From: CAYJDP01 sp964371025
GTDB lineage: Bacteria > Bacillota_I > Bacilli_A > RF39 > UBA660
DNA: 64,000 nucleotides
Direction: 5' to 3'
NCBI GenBank assembly: GCA_964371025.1
Contig: CAYJKH010000001.1
Location: forward strand, 1-64,000
Position numbers and translations under genes: made by a program. Position 1 is the stretch's first letter; every line of letters begins with the position of its first letter. The notes below the pieces were generated by a model. It did no database searches. It worked only from the letters and a program-made list of their open reading frames with translations, and was not told the DNA's origin. Below are positions 1 through 9,794 of this stretch, one piece after another.

Positions 1-1817
<1,817 letters not shown>

Positions 1818-1882
1818 AATTATTGATTTATTAAATTTGAAAGAGCACAATATCTTTGTTTTCAGAGAATTATTATATATTT

Positions 1883-1990
1883 TTCTTGGTTATGATTGCA
1901 AGTGAGGTACACCTGTTCCCATCTCGAACACAGAAGTTAAGCCACTTTACGCCGACGATAGTGTATGCGAAAATAGGAAGTAGCCAAGAA
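1883..1990 (+). rRNA. 5S ribosomal RNA
   Basis: The terminal helix pairs the 5' TTCTTGG with the 3' CCAAGAA, and the conserved internal block CCCATCTCGAACACAGAAGTTAAG is present, shown here as CCCATCTCGAACACAGAAG at about 1919-1937. At about 108 nt it is slightly short for a bacterial 5S. It lies about 65 nt after 23S and is followed at once by a long T run that probably ends the operon. Confidence 0.95.
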
Positions 1991-2009
1991 TTTTTTTTTT
2001 TGATTTTTT
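1983..2009 (+). terminator. T-rich end of the rRNA operon
   Basis: A run of about eleven T, then GA and seven more T, follows the terminal 5S helix directly. The 3' strand of that helix could act as the terminator stem. Confidence 0.45.
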
Positions 2010-2042
2010 TAATGTAACTTTACATTTTTATATAAATAATAG

Positions 2043-2072
2043 TTGTAGTACTATTTTTTTTTTTGGTATAAT
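2043..2072 (+). promoter_or_regulatory. Promoter of the t6A operon
   Basis: TTGTAG and TATAAT (2067-2072) are separated by 18 nt, and the -10 is extended by TGG. It lies 16 nt before the tsaE start. Confidence 0.65.
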
Positions 2073-2088
2073 TAAGAGGGAGAAAAAT

Positions 2089-2547
2089 ATGGAGTACAAA
2101 ATAATTACAAATTCGGAGTATGATACTATTGAATTAGCTCAAAACTTTGAATCAGAAAAATTTGAAAATATGATAATATGCTTGGATGGCGAACTAGGAT
2201 CTGGTAAAACAGTTTTTTCTAAGGGATTTGCTCAAGCAATGGAAATAAAAGAAGAAATAACTTCACCTACTTTTAATTTAATAAAAGAATATGAATCTGG
2301 AGAAATGGCTCTGTATCATATGGATTTATATAGAATAGGAGATAATATTGAAGAAATAGGATTAGAAGAATACTATTATAAAAAAGGAGTAGTATTAATT
2401 GAATGGTCTGATTTAATCCAAGATTATTTACCAAAGGAAAGATTAGAAATAAAAATTAGAACAACGGATGATTCTGAAAATAAAAGAATTATCACAATTA
2501 AAGCCTTTGGAAAAAAATATGAAGAATTGTGTGAGGCAGTTTTATGA
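2089..2547 (+). CDS. tsaE: tRNA t6A biosynthesis ATPase TsaE
   Basis: This 152-residue protein is the P-loop ATPase that drives turnover of the TsaB-TsaD complex making N6-threonylcarbamoyladenosine at position 37 of ANN-decoding tRNAs. The Walker A motif GELGSGKT is at residues 34-41. The family signatures SPTFNLIKEYE and LYHMDLYR follow, and length is normal. The start is supported by the AGAGGGAGA ribosome binding site. The gene overlaps tsaB by 4 nt (ATGA), so the two are translationally coupled. The cytoplasmic t6A role is known for the family; here it is inferred from motifs and neighbours. Confidence 0.96.
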   Translation: MEYKIITNSEYDTIELAQNFESEKFENMIICLDGELGSGKTVFSKGFAQAMEIKEEITSPTFNLIKEYESGEMALYHMDLYRIGDNIEEIGLEEYYYKKGVVLIEWSDLIQDYLPKERLEIKIRTTDDSENKRIITIKAFGKKYEELCEAVL

Positions 2548-3167
2548 AAATATTATACTTAGATACATCTTCTGATTTTTTATACACAGGAATTGTGGAA
2601 AGTAATAAATTAATATGTGAAATAAAAAAAGAGTTCGGTCAAAATATTTCAGAGGTATCTATGATAGAAATTTCTGAAATGTTTAAAAAAAATAAAATAT
2701 TACCAACAGATATTAATAAAATTATTGTTGTTAATGGTCCTGGTTCATTTACTGGTATTAGAGTAGGGGTTACTATAGCGAAAACTTATGCTTGGAGTTT
2801 AAACATTCCTATAATTACAATATCTTCAATGGAAGCAATGGCTATTTCAACGAATACAAATAAATATAAAATTCCAATACTAGATGCTAGAAGAGATTTT
2901 GTTTATGCCGCTATTTTTGATAGTAATGATAACATAGTTTATAATATAAACCACATATTATTATCTAATATATTAGCTATATCAAAAGAGTTAAAAGATT
3001 TTGAATTCATTAGTAATGATGTTTTTAATAAAGTTTCTATTACTAAATATAATCCAGATATTTTAAAAATAGTGGAAAAAGTTAAAAATAAAGAAGAAAC
3101 TAACCCTCATGCAGTAAATCCTAATTATTATAAAAAAACAGAAGCAGAGGAAAAAGAGAATGCTTAA
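2544..3167 (+). CDS. tsaB: tRNA t6A biosynthesis protein TsaB
   Basis: This is a 207-residue TsaB of the ASKHA fold, the scaffold partner of TsaD. The diagnostic block NGPGSFTGIRVG is at residues 64-75 and the N-terminus reads ILYLDTSSDFLY. It is slightly short for the family, with an abbreviated C-terminal lobe. It overlaps tsaE by 4 nt and rimI by 8 nt, which indicates one transcript. It is expected to dimerise with TsaD and recruit TsaE. Confidence 0.95.
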   Translation: MKILYLDTSSDFLYTGIVESNKLICEIKKEFGQNISEVSMIEISEMFKKNKILPTDINKIIVVNGPGSFTGIRVGVTIAKTYAWSLNIPIITISSMEAMAISTNTNKYKIPILDARRDFVYAAIFDSNDNIVYNINHILLSNILAISKELKDFEFISNDVFNKVSITKYNPDILKIVEKVKNKEETNPHAVNPNYYKKTEAEEKENA

Positions 3168-3546
3168 AGAGGTATTAAAAGATAATTTTAGTATAGAAAA
3201 CCATGATGATATGTTAAATAATATTAAAGATGATTTTATAAATAATCCATATGGAAAATTAATAGTATATGAAGAAGAAACTATTATAGGATATTTATAT
3301 TATAGTCTTATTTATGATAGAATTGAAATTAATCAGATAGAAGTAAAAGAAAAATTTCGTAACTTGAAAATTGCTTCTAAGCTAATGGAATACTTAGTTA
3401 ATTTAAATAGTAGTAATATAACATTAGAAGTAAGAATAGATAATATACCAGCAATTAAACTATATGAAAAATACAATTTTAAAAATGTTGCGATTAGAAA
3501 GAATTATTATAAGGATTGTGACGGAATTTTAATGATAAGGGAATAA
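3160..3546 (+). CDS. rimI: GNAT N-acetyltransferase, RimI-like
   Basis: This is a 128-residue GNAT domain. The core strand IEINQIEVKEKFRN leads into an acetyl-CoA loop that is modified from the usual QxxGxG/A (here KFRNLKIASKLM). The C-terminal motif NIPAIKLYEKYNFKNVAIRKNYY is typical of RimI; a short form of it is IKLYEKYNF. Position between tsaB and tsaD matches the common tsaE-tsaB-rimI-tsaD order of Bacillota. RimI acetylates the N-terminus of ribosomal protein S18 in E. coli; the substrate here is unknown. Confidence 0.88.
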   Translation: MLKEVLKDNFSIENHDDMLNNIKDDFINNPYGKLIVYEEETIIGYLYYSLIYDRIEINQIEVKEKFRNLKIASKLMEYLVNLNSSNITLEVRIDNIPAIKLYEKYNFKNVAIRKNYYKDCDGILMIRE

Positions 3547-3566
3547 TAGTATTATTTTCTTTTTTT

Positions 3567-3575
3567 TGATATAAT
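3567..3575 (+). promoter_or_regulatory. Extended -10 element before tsaD
   Basis: TGATATAAT lies in the 50-nt gap after rimI, 21 nt before the tsaD start. No convincing -35 is visible. It may give tsaD extra transcription within the operon. Confidence 0.5.
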
Positions 3576-3596
3576 AGAGATAGAAAGAGTGATTTT

Positions 3597-4601
3597 ATGA
3601 AAGAAATTTATGTTTTAGGAATTGAAAGTAGTTGTGACGAGACAAGTGTAGCAATAGTTAAAAATGGAAATGAGGAAATAGCAACAGTTATATCTTCTCA
3701 AATAAATATCCATAAAAAATATGGAGGAGTAGTTCCCGAAATTGCTAGTAGACATCATATTCAAAATATTAGTATTGTAATAGAAGAATGTTTAGAGCAA
3801 GCGAATATGTCAATAAGGGATATAGATGCAATAGCTGTAGCTTATGGTCCTGGATTAATTGGATCATTACTAATAGGATTAGAAGCTGCTAAAACATTAA
3901 GTTTTGTTCATAATATTCCATTAATTCCAGTACATCATATTGCTGGACATATATACGCAAACAATTTAGTAAAAGAAATGGAATTTCCACTTTTAGCGCT
4001 TGTTGTAAGTGGGGGACATACTGAAATTATAAAAATGAATAATCATTATAATTTTAAAAAATTAGGGGCAACTTTAGATGATGCTATTGGAGAATGTTAT
4101 GATAAAGTGGGAAGAGTTTTAAATTTAGAATATCCAGGAGGTCCTAAAATAGATAAGTTAGCAATACTTGGAGAGCATACATATAATTTGCCTGTGCCTC
4201 TTCAAGATAATACTTATAATTTTTCTTTTAGTGGATTAAAGAGTGCAGTTATTAATTTAGTTCATAATGAAAAACAAAAAAATAAAGAAATAAACCAAGC
4301 AAATCTAGCAAAATCTTTTCAAGAAGTAGCATTAGCATCTATAATAAATAAAATAAGAAAAGCAATAGTAAATGAAAATATTACTAACGTGGTAGTAGCA
4401 GGAGGTGTAGCTGCTAATAGTGGTTTAAAAAATAAATTAACTAAATTAGCAGAAGAACAAAATGTTAATCTTACAATTCCTCCAATTAAGTATTGTACAG
4501 ATAATGCTACAATGATAGCAGCAGCAGGATACTTTGCTTATAAAAATGATAAAGTTTCAGATTTATCATTAAAAGCAAAATCAAGTGATATCTTGTGTTA
4601 G
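3597..4601 (+). CDS. tsaD: tRNA N6-adenosine threonylcarbamoyltransferase TsaD
   Basis: This 334-residue protein is the catalytic subunit that moves the threonylcarbamoyl group from threonylcarbamoyl-AMP to A37 of tRNA. The N-terminal GIESSCDETSVAIV block is at residues 8-21. The metal-binding HHIAGH is at 113-118, followed by LVVSGGHTE, VAGGVAANSGL and YCTDNATMIA. Length and motifs are typical. It is the fourth gene of the t6A operon, preceded by its own -10-like element. The ribosome binding site is weak (GAAAGAGTG). Confidence 0.97.
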   Translation: MKEIYVLGIESSCDETSVAIVKNGNEEIATVISSQINIHKKYGGVVPEIASRHHIQNISIVIEECLEQANMSIRDIDAIAVAYGPGLIGSLLIGLEAAKTLSFVHNIPLIPVHHIAGHIYANNLVKEMEFPLLALVVSGGHTEIIKMNNHYNFKKLGATLDDAIGECYDKVGRVLNLEYPGGPKIDKLAILGEHTYNLPVPLQDNTYNFSFSGLKSAVINLVHNEKQKNKEINQANLAKSFQEVALASIINKIRKAIVNENITNVVVAGGVAANSGLKNKLTKLAEEQNVNLTIPPIKYCTDNATMIAAAGYFAYKNDKVSDLSLKAKSSDILC

Positions 4602-4608
4602 GAGTAAT

Positions 4609-4905
4609 ATGAATCTTATTGATCAGTATAAAATTTTGATTAGTGCATATTATGGGATATTAGAACTGGATGAATATGATTTAAAATTATATTTATTGAA
4701 GGAAATAGAAGAATATATAAAAGATTATATAAAGCAAAATCCTATACCTAATTTGGATGAGTCATTAATAAAGGCAGAAGTTGAGAAAAAAGAAATGGAT
4801 CGTAAACTGCAAGATGCTTTATTAACAGTTCCTAAAGTGACAAATAATATTGAACCAATCATTATCATTAAGCAAAAGTTAAGCAATTTAAAAAGAACTA
4901 TTTAA
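4609..4905 (+). CDS. Small hypothetical protein after tsaD
   Basis: This 98-residue cytoplasmic protein is not recognised. The ATG at 4609 is chosen because GGAG sits at an ideal distance just before it; a longer frame from 4585 would overlap tsaD. The sequence is rich in Leu, Glu, Lys and Ile, is predicted helical, and has no signal peptide or membrane segment. It is the last gene of the t6A transcript and ends in a strong terminator. Function unknown. Confidence 0.7.
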   Translation: MNLIDQYKILISAYYGILELDEYDLKLYLLKEIEEYIKDYIKQNPIPNLDESLIKAEVEKKEMDRKLQDALLTVPKVTNNIEPIIIIKQKLSNLKRTI

Positions 4906-4926
4906 TTTAATTAAATAGTTCTTTTA
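4891..4926 (+). terminator. Terminator of the t6A operon
   Basis: AAAGAACTATTTAAT pairs with ATTAAATAGTTCTTT across a 2-nt loop, followed by a T-rich tail. The left arm overlaps the end of the preceding gene. Confidence 0.8.
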
Positions 4927-4959
4927 TTTACACTTTTTTCTAAAATAAATGTAAAACTA

Positions 4960-4988
4960 TTGATAGAAAAAAAAATATATGTTATTCT
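4960..4988 (+). promoter_or_regulatory. Promoter of the TasA-like/SipW cluster
   Basis: TTGATA (4960-4965) and TATTCT (4983-4988) are 17 nt apart, and TGT precedes the -10. The -10 lies in the left arm of a palindrome (see next entry), so a repressor bound there would block polymerase. Confidence 0.6.
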
Positions 4989-5000
4989 TAATAAGAATAA
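4982..5000. promoter_or_regulatory. Palindrome over the -10: candidate operator
   Basis: TTATTCTTA-A-TAAGAATAA is a perfect inverted repeat with 9-nt arms and a 1-nt centre. It covers the -10 hexamer and the expected start of transcription of the TasA-like/SipW cluster. There is no T run, so it is not a terminator. AT-rich palindromes of this size can arise by chance here. Confidence 0.45.
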
Positions 5001-5016
5001 AGGATAGGTGAAGAGG

Positions 5017-5601
5017 ATGAATATAAGAAAAATGGCTATAGTAGCAGTATTACTTACAGTGTTTACTTTGGGTATATCATATGCAAGTTTAAGTGTAATC
5101 TTAAACATTAATGGTACAGCTCAAGTAAGAGCAGCAAATTGGGATGTTCATTTTGAAAATTTAAGTGCTCCATTAACAGAAGGCTTAGTACTAGTTAATG
5201 TTGAACCAACCTTAATTAGCAATTCAACTTCATTTTCAGACTTAAATGTAACATTTAATAGGACTAATTCAAGCATTACTTATAATGTTGATTTAGTAAA
5301 TGATGGAGATATTGATGCTCAAGTAAATAATGTTACTAGTACTACACCTTTATGTAATACAACATCAGTTGTTGCAGTTCCAAGTAATGCGGAACAAGAT
5401 AAACAAGATGTTTGTAATGCTATCTCTCACTCTGTAAAGTATACAGCAGATGGGAGTGATGTAGCAATCGGAGATGATTTACTTGCCGGTGAATCAAAAG
5501 AAGTAGCTATTAAAATCAATTATGCAGGTACTAATTTACCACTTAATGTAATTAGTATAAACAACTTAGAGACAGCTATAGGTTTTAGTCAAAAACCATA
5601 A
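5017..5601 (+). CDS. TasA/camelysin-like secreted protein 1
   Basis: This 194-residue protein has a signal peptide at about 5-22 ending in SYA, then a beta-rich domain starting with the block NWDVHFENL. The same WDVHFENL block occurs in the next gene. A 17-25 residue hydrophobic signal followed by a beta-sandwich of about 170 residues, next to a SipW-type peptidase, is the arrangement of TasA and camelysin, the amyloid-fibre subunits of Bacillus biofilm matrix. ATG 5017 is preferred over GTG 5008 because AGGTG lies 6 nt before it. Family assignment rests on architecture and context rather than on a strong motif. Confidence 0.75.
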   Translation: MNIRKMAIVAVLLTVFTLGISYASLSVILNINGTAQVRAANWDVHFENLSAPLTEGLVLVNVEPTLISNSTSFSDLNVTFNRTNSSITYNVDLVNDGDIDAQVNNVTSTTPLCNTTSVVAVPSNAEQDKQDVCNAISHSVKYTADGSDVAIGDDLLAGESKEVAIKINYAGTNLPLNVISINNLETAIGFSQKP

Positions 5602-5631
5602 AAATAAATAAAAAAGAGAGGAATTATAATT

Positions 5632-6222
5632 ATGAAAACAGAAAGAAATTTAAAAATATTAGTAATAGCAGCTATTACTATAGCAATTGGAGGATTATCA
5701 ATTGGATTTGCTGCATTTAGTAGAACACTAACAATTACAGGAGCAGAGGCTACAGTTAATAGTTCAAGTTGGGATGTACACTTTGAAAATTTAGTACCAT
5801 CAACTACAGGAACAGCTACTACTACTGGAGGGTCTATCACACCAACTAATTCTACTAGTATTACAGGAATTGATATGACACTTACATCTCCTGGAGATTC
5901 AGTAACTTATACTTTTGATGTAGTAAATGGTGGAGATTTTGATGCAATTGCTACTACTCTTAATATTGATACACCAACATGTGTAGGGTCAGGAGTAAAC
6001 GCAACAGTTGATGCAACAAATGTATGTAATAATTTAGAGTATACGTTAACTTATGCTGACGGATCAGATATTTTAACTACACCTAGTTTAACAACAGCAG
6101 AAGGTACAAAAAGTATGAAATTAACATTAACTTATTCTAATGCTATAACAGCTGATCAATTACCAGCTTCAGCAGTTACAGTTTCAGATTTAAATGCATC
6201 AATTTTATATTCTCAAAACTAA
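5632..6222 (+). CDS. TasA/camelysin-like secreted protein 2
   Basis: This 196-residue paralogue of the preceding gene shares the signal-peptide layout (hydrophobic stretch at about 9-29, ending GFAAFS) and the WDVHFENL block just after it. It also shares a later motif of the type SVTYTFDVVNGGDFDA, compared with SITYNVDLVNDGDIDA upstream. It has two cysteines in the mature part (TCVGS and NVCNN), as does its neighbour, so one conserved disulfide is possible. A good ribosome binding site (AGAGAGGA) precedes it. It lies directly before the SipW-type peptidase that probably cleaves it. Confidence 0.76.
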   Translation: MKTERNLKILVIAAITIAIGGLSIGFAAFSRTLTITGAEATVNSSSWDVHFENLVPSTTGTATTTGGSITPTNSTSITGIDMTLTSPGDSVTYTFDVVNGGDFDAIATTLNIDTPTCVGSGVNATVDATNVCNNLEYTLTYADGSDILTTPSLTTAEGTKSMKLTLTYSNAITADQLPASAVTVSDLNASILYSQN

Positions 6223-6250
6223 TATAAAATAAAATTAAGTAGGTGATAGT

Positions 6251-7381
6251 ATTAAAAAGAGCTATATAAAAATTTTTCTACTATTTAGTACATTACTAGG
6301 ATTAATATTAGCTAATATGTTTCTTTTTAAAAATGAAAACATATATATAATAGCTTCTGTAATAGCTCTTTTTTTACTTTTAACAAAAGTATTAATTGGG
6401 ATTGAAAGAAATAGAAGTAGATTAAAAAGTGAAGCAGTAATGAATGTATTTATATACGTAATGCTTTATCATATTATATTATATATTTTAGGTATTTTTA
6501 TAGGATTTACTAAATCACCTTATAGTTTTTCTATTATAAATTTAATTAGAAATATTACTCCAGTTTTATTAATAATTGGATTAACAGAAGTATTTAGATA
6601 TGCAAATGTAATTAAGAGTGAAAAAAGTAATAAATTATTATTATTTGTAACTATTGTTTTAATAATGTTAGATATTACAGTTAAAACAAGTATGTATAAT
6701 TTAGATGTAAGTACTAATTTATTAGAAATAGCATCTTTAGTAATATTACCAGCTATTGCAAATAATATTTTTTTAGGATATTTGGCGCTTTATTTTGGAT
6801 GGGCTCCAGCTATATTATATAGAGTATTAATGGAAATACCGGAATATATAATTCCTATTTTACCAAATACTAATGAATATTTAGATGCAATAGTAACCTT
6901 TTTATTTCCACTATTATTATTACTGCTATTTTATAGACTATTAAATAGAGATAAAAAAGATAAAAGTCCACTTAAGAAAAACTATTTTGGAATAGTAGTT
7001 ACTAGTGTTTTAGTTATTATTACAGTATTTACAGTTGGTTTAACTAGTGGGTTATTTAAATATTATATGATAAGTATAGGTTCAGGCTCGATGGAACCAA
7101 ATATTTATGTGGGGGATTCAATAATTGTAAAAAAAGAAGATAATTTAAAAAATATTGAAATAGATGATATATTAGTTTTTAATCATAATAATTCTACAGT
7201 TGTTCATAGAGTAACTAGAATTATGGAAAAGAATAGTAGTTATGAATTTATAACAAAAGGAGACAATAACGAAGAAGAAGATAACTGGGTTGTTTCTGAA
7301 AAAGATGTTATAGGGACTGCAGAATTAAAAATAAGATACATTGGATATCCTACCATATGGTTAAATGAAAAGATTAATTAG
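6251..7381 (+). CDS. SipW-type signal peptidase I with extra membrane domain
   Basis: The C-terminal 130 residues are a signal peptidase I of the archaeal/ER (SipW) type. The nucleophile Ser is in IGSGSMEPN and a catalytic His, not Lys, is in STVVHRV, followed by TKGDNN. About 240 residues with roughly eight predicted membrane segments precede it; SipW proteins are normally near 190 residues in all. The first ATG (6317) has no ribosome binding site. The frame is open upstream to 6239, and an ATT at 6251, 5 nt after AGGTG, begins a sensible Lys-rich N-terminus (KKSYIK). I therefore take a rare ATT start (376 residues). The neighbours on both sides look like its substrates and partner. Confidence 0.82.
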   Translation: MKKSYIKIFLLFSTLLGLILANMFLFKNENIYIIASVIALFLLLTKVLIGIERNRSRLKSEAVMNVFIYVMLYHIILYILGIFIGFTKSPYSFSIINLIRNITPVLLIIGLTEVFRYANVIKSEKSNKLLLFVTIVLIMLDITVKTSMYNLDVSTNLLEIASLVILPAIANNIFLGYLALYFGWAPAILYRVLMEIPEYIIPILPNTNEYLDAIVTFLFPLLLLLLFYRLLNRDKKDKSPLKKNYFGIVVTSVLVIITVFTVGLTSGLFKYYMISIGSGSMEPNIYVGDSIIVKKEDNLKNIEIDDILVFNHNNSTVVHRVTRIMEKNSSYEFITKGDNNEEEDNWVVSEKDVIGTAELKIRYIGYPTIWLNEKIN

Positions 7382-7395
7382 AAAGGGTTTATAAT

Positions 7396-8520
7396 ATGGC
7401 AAAAAAGATAACGTATAAAAGTAATGATAAAACATTTCATGTGCATTTGAGTTCAAAAAGAATAAGGAAATCAATTAAATTTGGATTTTTTCTTGTTGCG
7501 TCTATAATTTTTGTTGTATTATTTGCATTTTTCATTCTTAAATTAATTAGCACAAGTAATTCAGTATCAGTAGTTACTTTTAATGAAAAAGGAACGGAAA
7601 CATATAGAGTTTACTTAAAAGAAAATGATGACTATAAATCTGATTATCTAGGAGAAGATATGGAATATATATCATCTCTAATTGATTATGTTCAGTTTGA
7701 TTATAATTATCAGTTGCACTCAAAAAATGAATTAACAATGGATTATAATTATAAAATTACAGCGGATTTAATTATTGCCAATAAAGAAGCTAATGGTAAG
7801 TACTTATATAAAGATACTTATGAATTAGAAAAAGGTAGTAAAAAAATAACTGATAAACAACTAATGATTTCAGATAGTGTTGAAATAGATTATGATAAAT
7901 TTAATAAAATTTCTGAAGATATAAAAAAAGAACATGGTTTATATGCAGATAGTTATTTAGAAGTTAAATTTGAAATGATTAATGACTCTACATCAAATGA
8001 CGTGGATAATTCATTAAAAACAACTAATTCGTTGCTTGCAACTATCCCTTTAAATGAAATTACAATAGCAATTAGTACTGCATCTAATACTTTTGATGAA
8101 TCAAGAACAATTTCAAGAAAGAACTTAGAAGAGTTAATAAATTTGTATATGATTTTAGCAGGAGCATCATTCTTATTAGCAGTAGTAAATGCATCTTTAG
8201 CAACTTATGTTTATCAAAAATATTATTCTAAAAAAGATATTTACTTAGCAACAGTAAAAAAATATTTAAGAGAATATGATAGATTAATTGTTTCAAGTAA
8301 ACAACCAGCTATTAATGAAAAACATTTTGAAAATAAAATAAGAGTAATGTCTATAGAGGAGTTAATTGATGCCCATGATTCATCAGGAGCACCAATTATA
8401 TACTATGAAGTAGAACCTAATGAAAAAAGTTACTTTGTTATTATAGATAATACAACATTATATAAATTAACAATTTCTAGAACATGGTTAGAAAATAATA
8501 AAAAAGACCCTATCGTTTAG
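7396..8520 (+). CDS. Membrane protein, DUF5305-like, with SipW
   Basis: This 374-residue protein has a basic N-terminus, a membrane segment at about 30-52 and an extracellular domain of about 190 residues (FDYNYQLHSKNELTMDYNYK). A second membrane segment lies at about 249-272, followed by about 100 cytoplasmic residues. The layout resembles DUF5305 proteins, which are often encoded beside signal peptidases; that match is from memory of the family and only moderately certain. It is 14 nt after the peptidase, so it is probably co-transcribed and may assist secretion or assembly. The terminator overlaps its last codons. Confidence 0.65.
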   Translation: MAKKITYKSNDKTFHVHLSSKRIRKSIKFGFFLVASIIFVVLFAFFILKLISTSNSVSVVTFNEKGTETYRVYLKENDDYKSDYLGEDMEYISSLIDYVQFDYNYQLHSKNELTMDYNYKITADLIIANKEANGKYLYKDTYELEKGSKKITDKQLMISDSVEIDYDKFNKISEDIKKEHGLYADSYLEVKFEMINDSTSNDVDNSLKTTNSLLATIPLNEITIAISTASNTFDESRTISRKNLEELINLYMILAGASFLLAVVNASLATYVYQKYYSKKDIYLATVKKYLREYDRLIVSSKQPAINEKHFENKIRVMSIEELIDAHDSSGAPIIYYEVEPNEKSYFVIIDNTTLYKLTISRTWLENNKKDPIV

Positions 8521-8531
8521 GGCTTTTTTAT
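8499..8531 (+). terminator. Terminator after the SipW cluster
   Basis: GACCCTA pairs with TTAGGGC-type bases around a short loop, flanked by A and T runs (AAAAAAGACCCTA ... TTAGGGCTTTTTTA). The stop codon lies inside it. Confidence 0.85.
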
Positions 8532-8542
8532 TTTTGAAAAAA

Positions 8543-8551
8543 TGGTATAAT
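8543..8551 (+). promoter_or_regulatory. Extended -10 promoter of sufS-sufU
   Basis: TGGTATAAT lies 25 nt before sufS. The -35 position falls in the T tail of the preceding terminator, so the extended -10 must carry most recognition. Confidence 0.6.
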
Positions 8552-8576
8552 ATAGTAGAAATAAAAGGAGTATATT

Positions 8577-9794
8577 ATGTTACATTTAAGAAAAGATTTT
8601 CCCGTATTAATAAATAATCCAGAATTAATTTACTTTGATTCAGGAGCAACTACACTAAAACCACTACCAGTAATAGAAGCAGTTAATAATTTTTATAATT
8701 TGTATACTGCCAATGTTAATAGGGCGAGTTATAAGAGTGCTAATATAGTATCAAAAATGTATGAAGATACTAGAGGAAAAGTTAAAGAATTTATCAATGC
8801 TAAAAGTATAAAAGAAATAATTTTTACATCAGGAGCTACTCATAGTTTAAATACAATTATCGATGGATATTTGGAGGATATAATAAAGGAAAATGATGTA
8901 GTACTTACTACTTTTTTTGAACATTCTTCTATGATTTTACCACTGTTTAGATTAAGAGATAATACAAAATGTTATATTGAATATATTCCAGTAGATACTA
9001 ATAATAAAATTAATTTAAATAGTTTAGAAGAAACACTTGAAAAAAGGCAGGTTAAAGCAATATGTTTATCCCATATTTCAAATATTTTAGGAGTTATTAA
9101 TGATATTGAAAAAATTGTGGAAATAGCTCATCGAAATAATGTTATTGTAATATTAGATGCTACACAATCAGCTCCTCATATAGAGATTGATGTGCAAAAA
9201 TTAGATATTGATTTTATGGTGTTTTCATCACATAAAATGTTAGGCCCTTCAGGGCTTGGTATACTTTATGGAAAAGAAACAAAATTACTTGAAGTAAGAC
9301 CTTTAATAGTAGGTGGTGGAGATAATATTAGATATGATAAAGATTTTAATGTTATATTTAAAGGATTACCACACAAATTAGAAGCAGGAACTCCTCCAAT
9401 TGAACAAGTTTTAGGATTTTCATCAGCTATTGATTATTTATCTAGTATTGGTATGAATAATATAGAAAAGTATGAGAAAGAATTATCGGAATATTTAATT
9501 TTAAAATTAAAAGAACTTAAAAATATAAATATAATAAATGAAAATAGTGAATCAGGAATAGTATCATTTAGTATTAAAGATATCTATTCTGAAGATGCAG
9601 TTAGTTACTTTTCTAAGCATAACATTAATATTAGAGGAGGATCTCATTGCGCAAAACTTATTAATAATATTACAGGAAATGATGATTATTTAAGAATAAG
9701 TTTATATTTTTATAATACATTTGAAGAAATAGATAAGTTTATTTTAATTGCTAAAGATATTACTTTAGAAGATTGTATAGAGAGTATAATATGA
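8577..9794 (+). CDS. sufS: Cysteine desulfurase SufS
   Basis: This 405-residue class V PLP enzyme takes sulfur from cysteine as a persulfide. The PLP lysine is K220 in FSSHKMLGPSGLG, and the active-site cysteine is C358 in RGGSHCAK. It overlaps sufU by 4 nt. The pair is typical of Bacillota, in which SufU accepts the persulfide, but sufB, sufC and sufD are absent from this window. Any Fe-S assembly partner must be elsewhere, or the pair may serve another sulfur-transfer pathway. Confidence 0.95.
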   Translation: MLHLRKDFPVLINNPELIYFDSGATTLKPLPVIEAVNNFYNLYTANVNRASYKSANIVSKMYEDTRGKVKEFINAKSIKEIIFTSGATHSLNTIIDGYLEDIIKENDVVLTTFFEHSSMILPLFRLRDNTKCYIEYIPVDTNNKINLNSLEETLEKRQVKAICLSHISNILGVINDIEKIVEIAHRNNVIVILDATQSAPHIEIDVQKLDIDFMVFSSHKMLGPSGLGILYGKETKLLEVRPLIVGGGDNIRYDKDFNVIFKGLPHKLEAGTPPIEQVLGFSSAIDYLSSIGMNNIEKYEKELSEYLILKLKELKNINIINENSESGIVSFSIKDIYSEDAVSYFSKHNINIRGGSHCAKLINNITGNDDYLRISLYFYNTFEEIDKFILIAKDITLEDCIESII

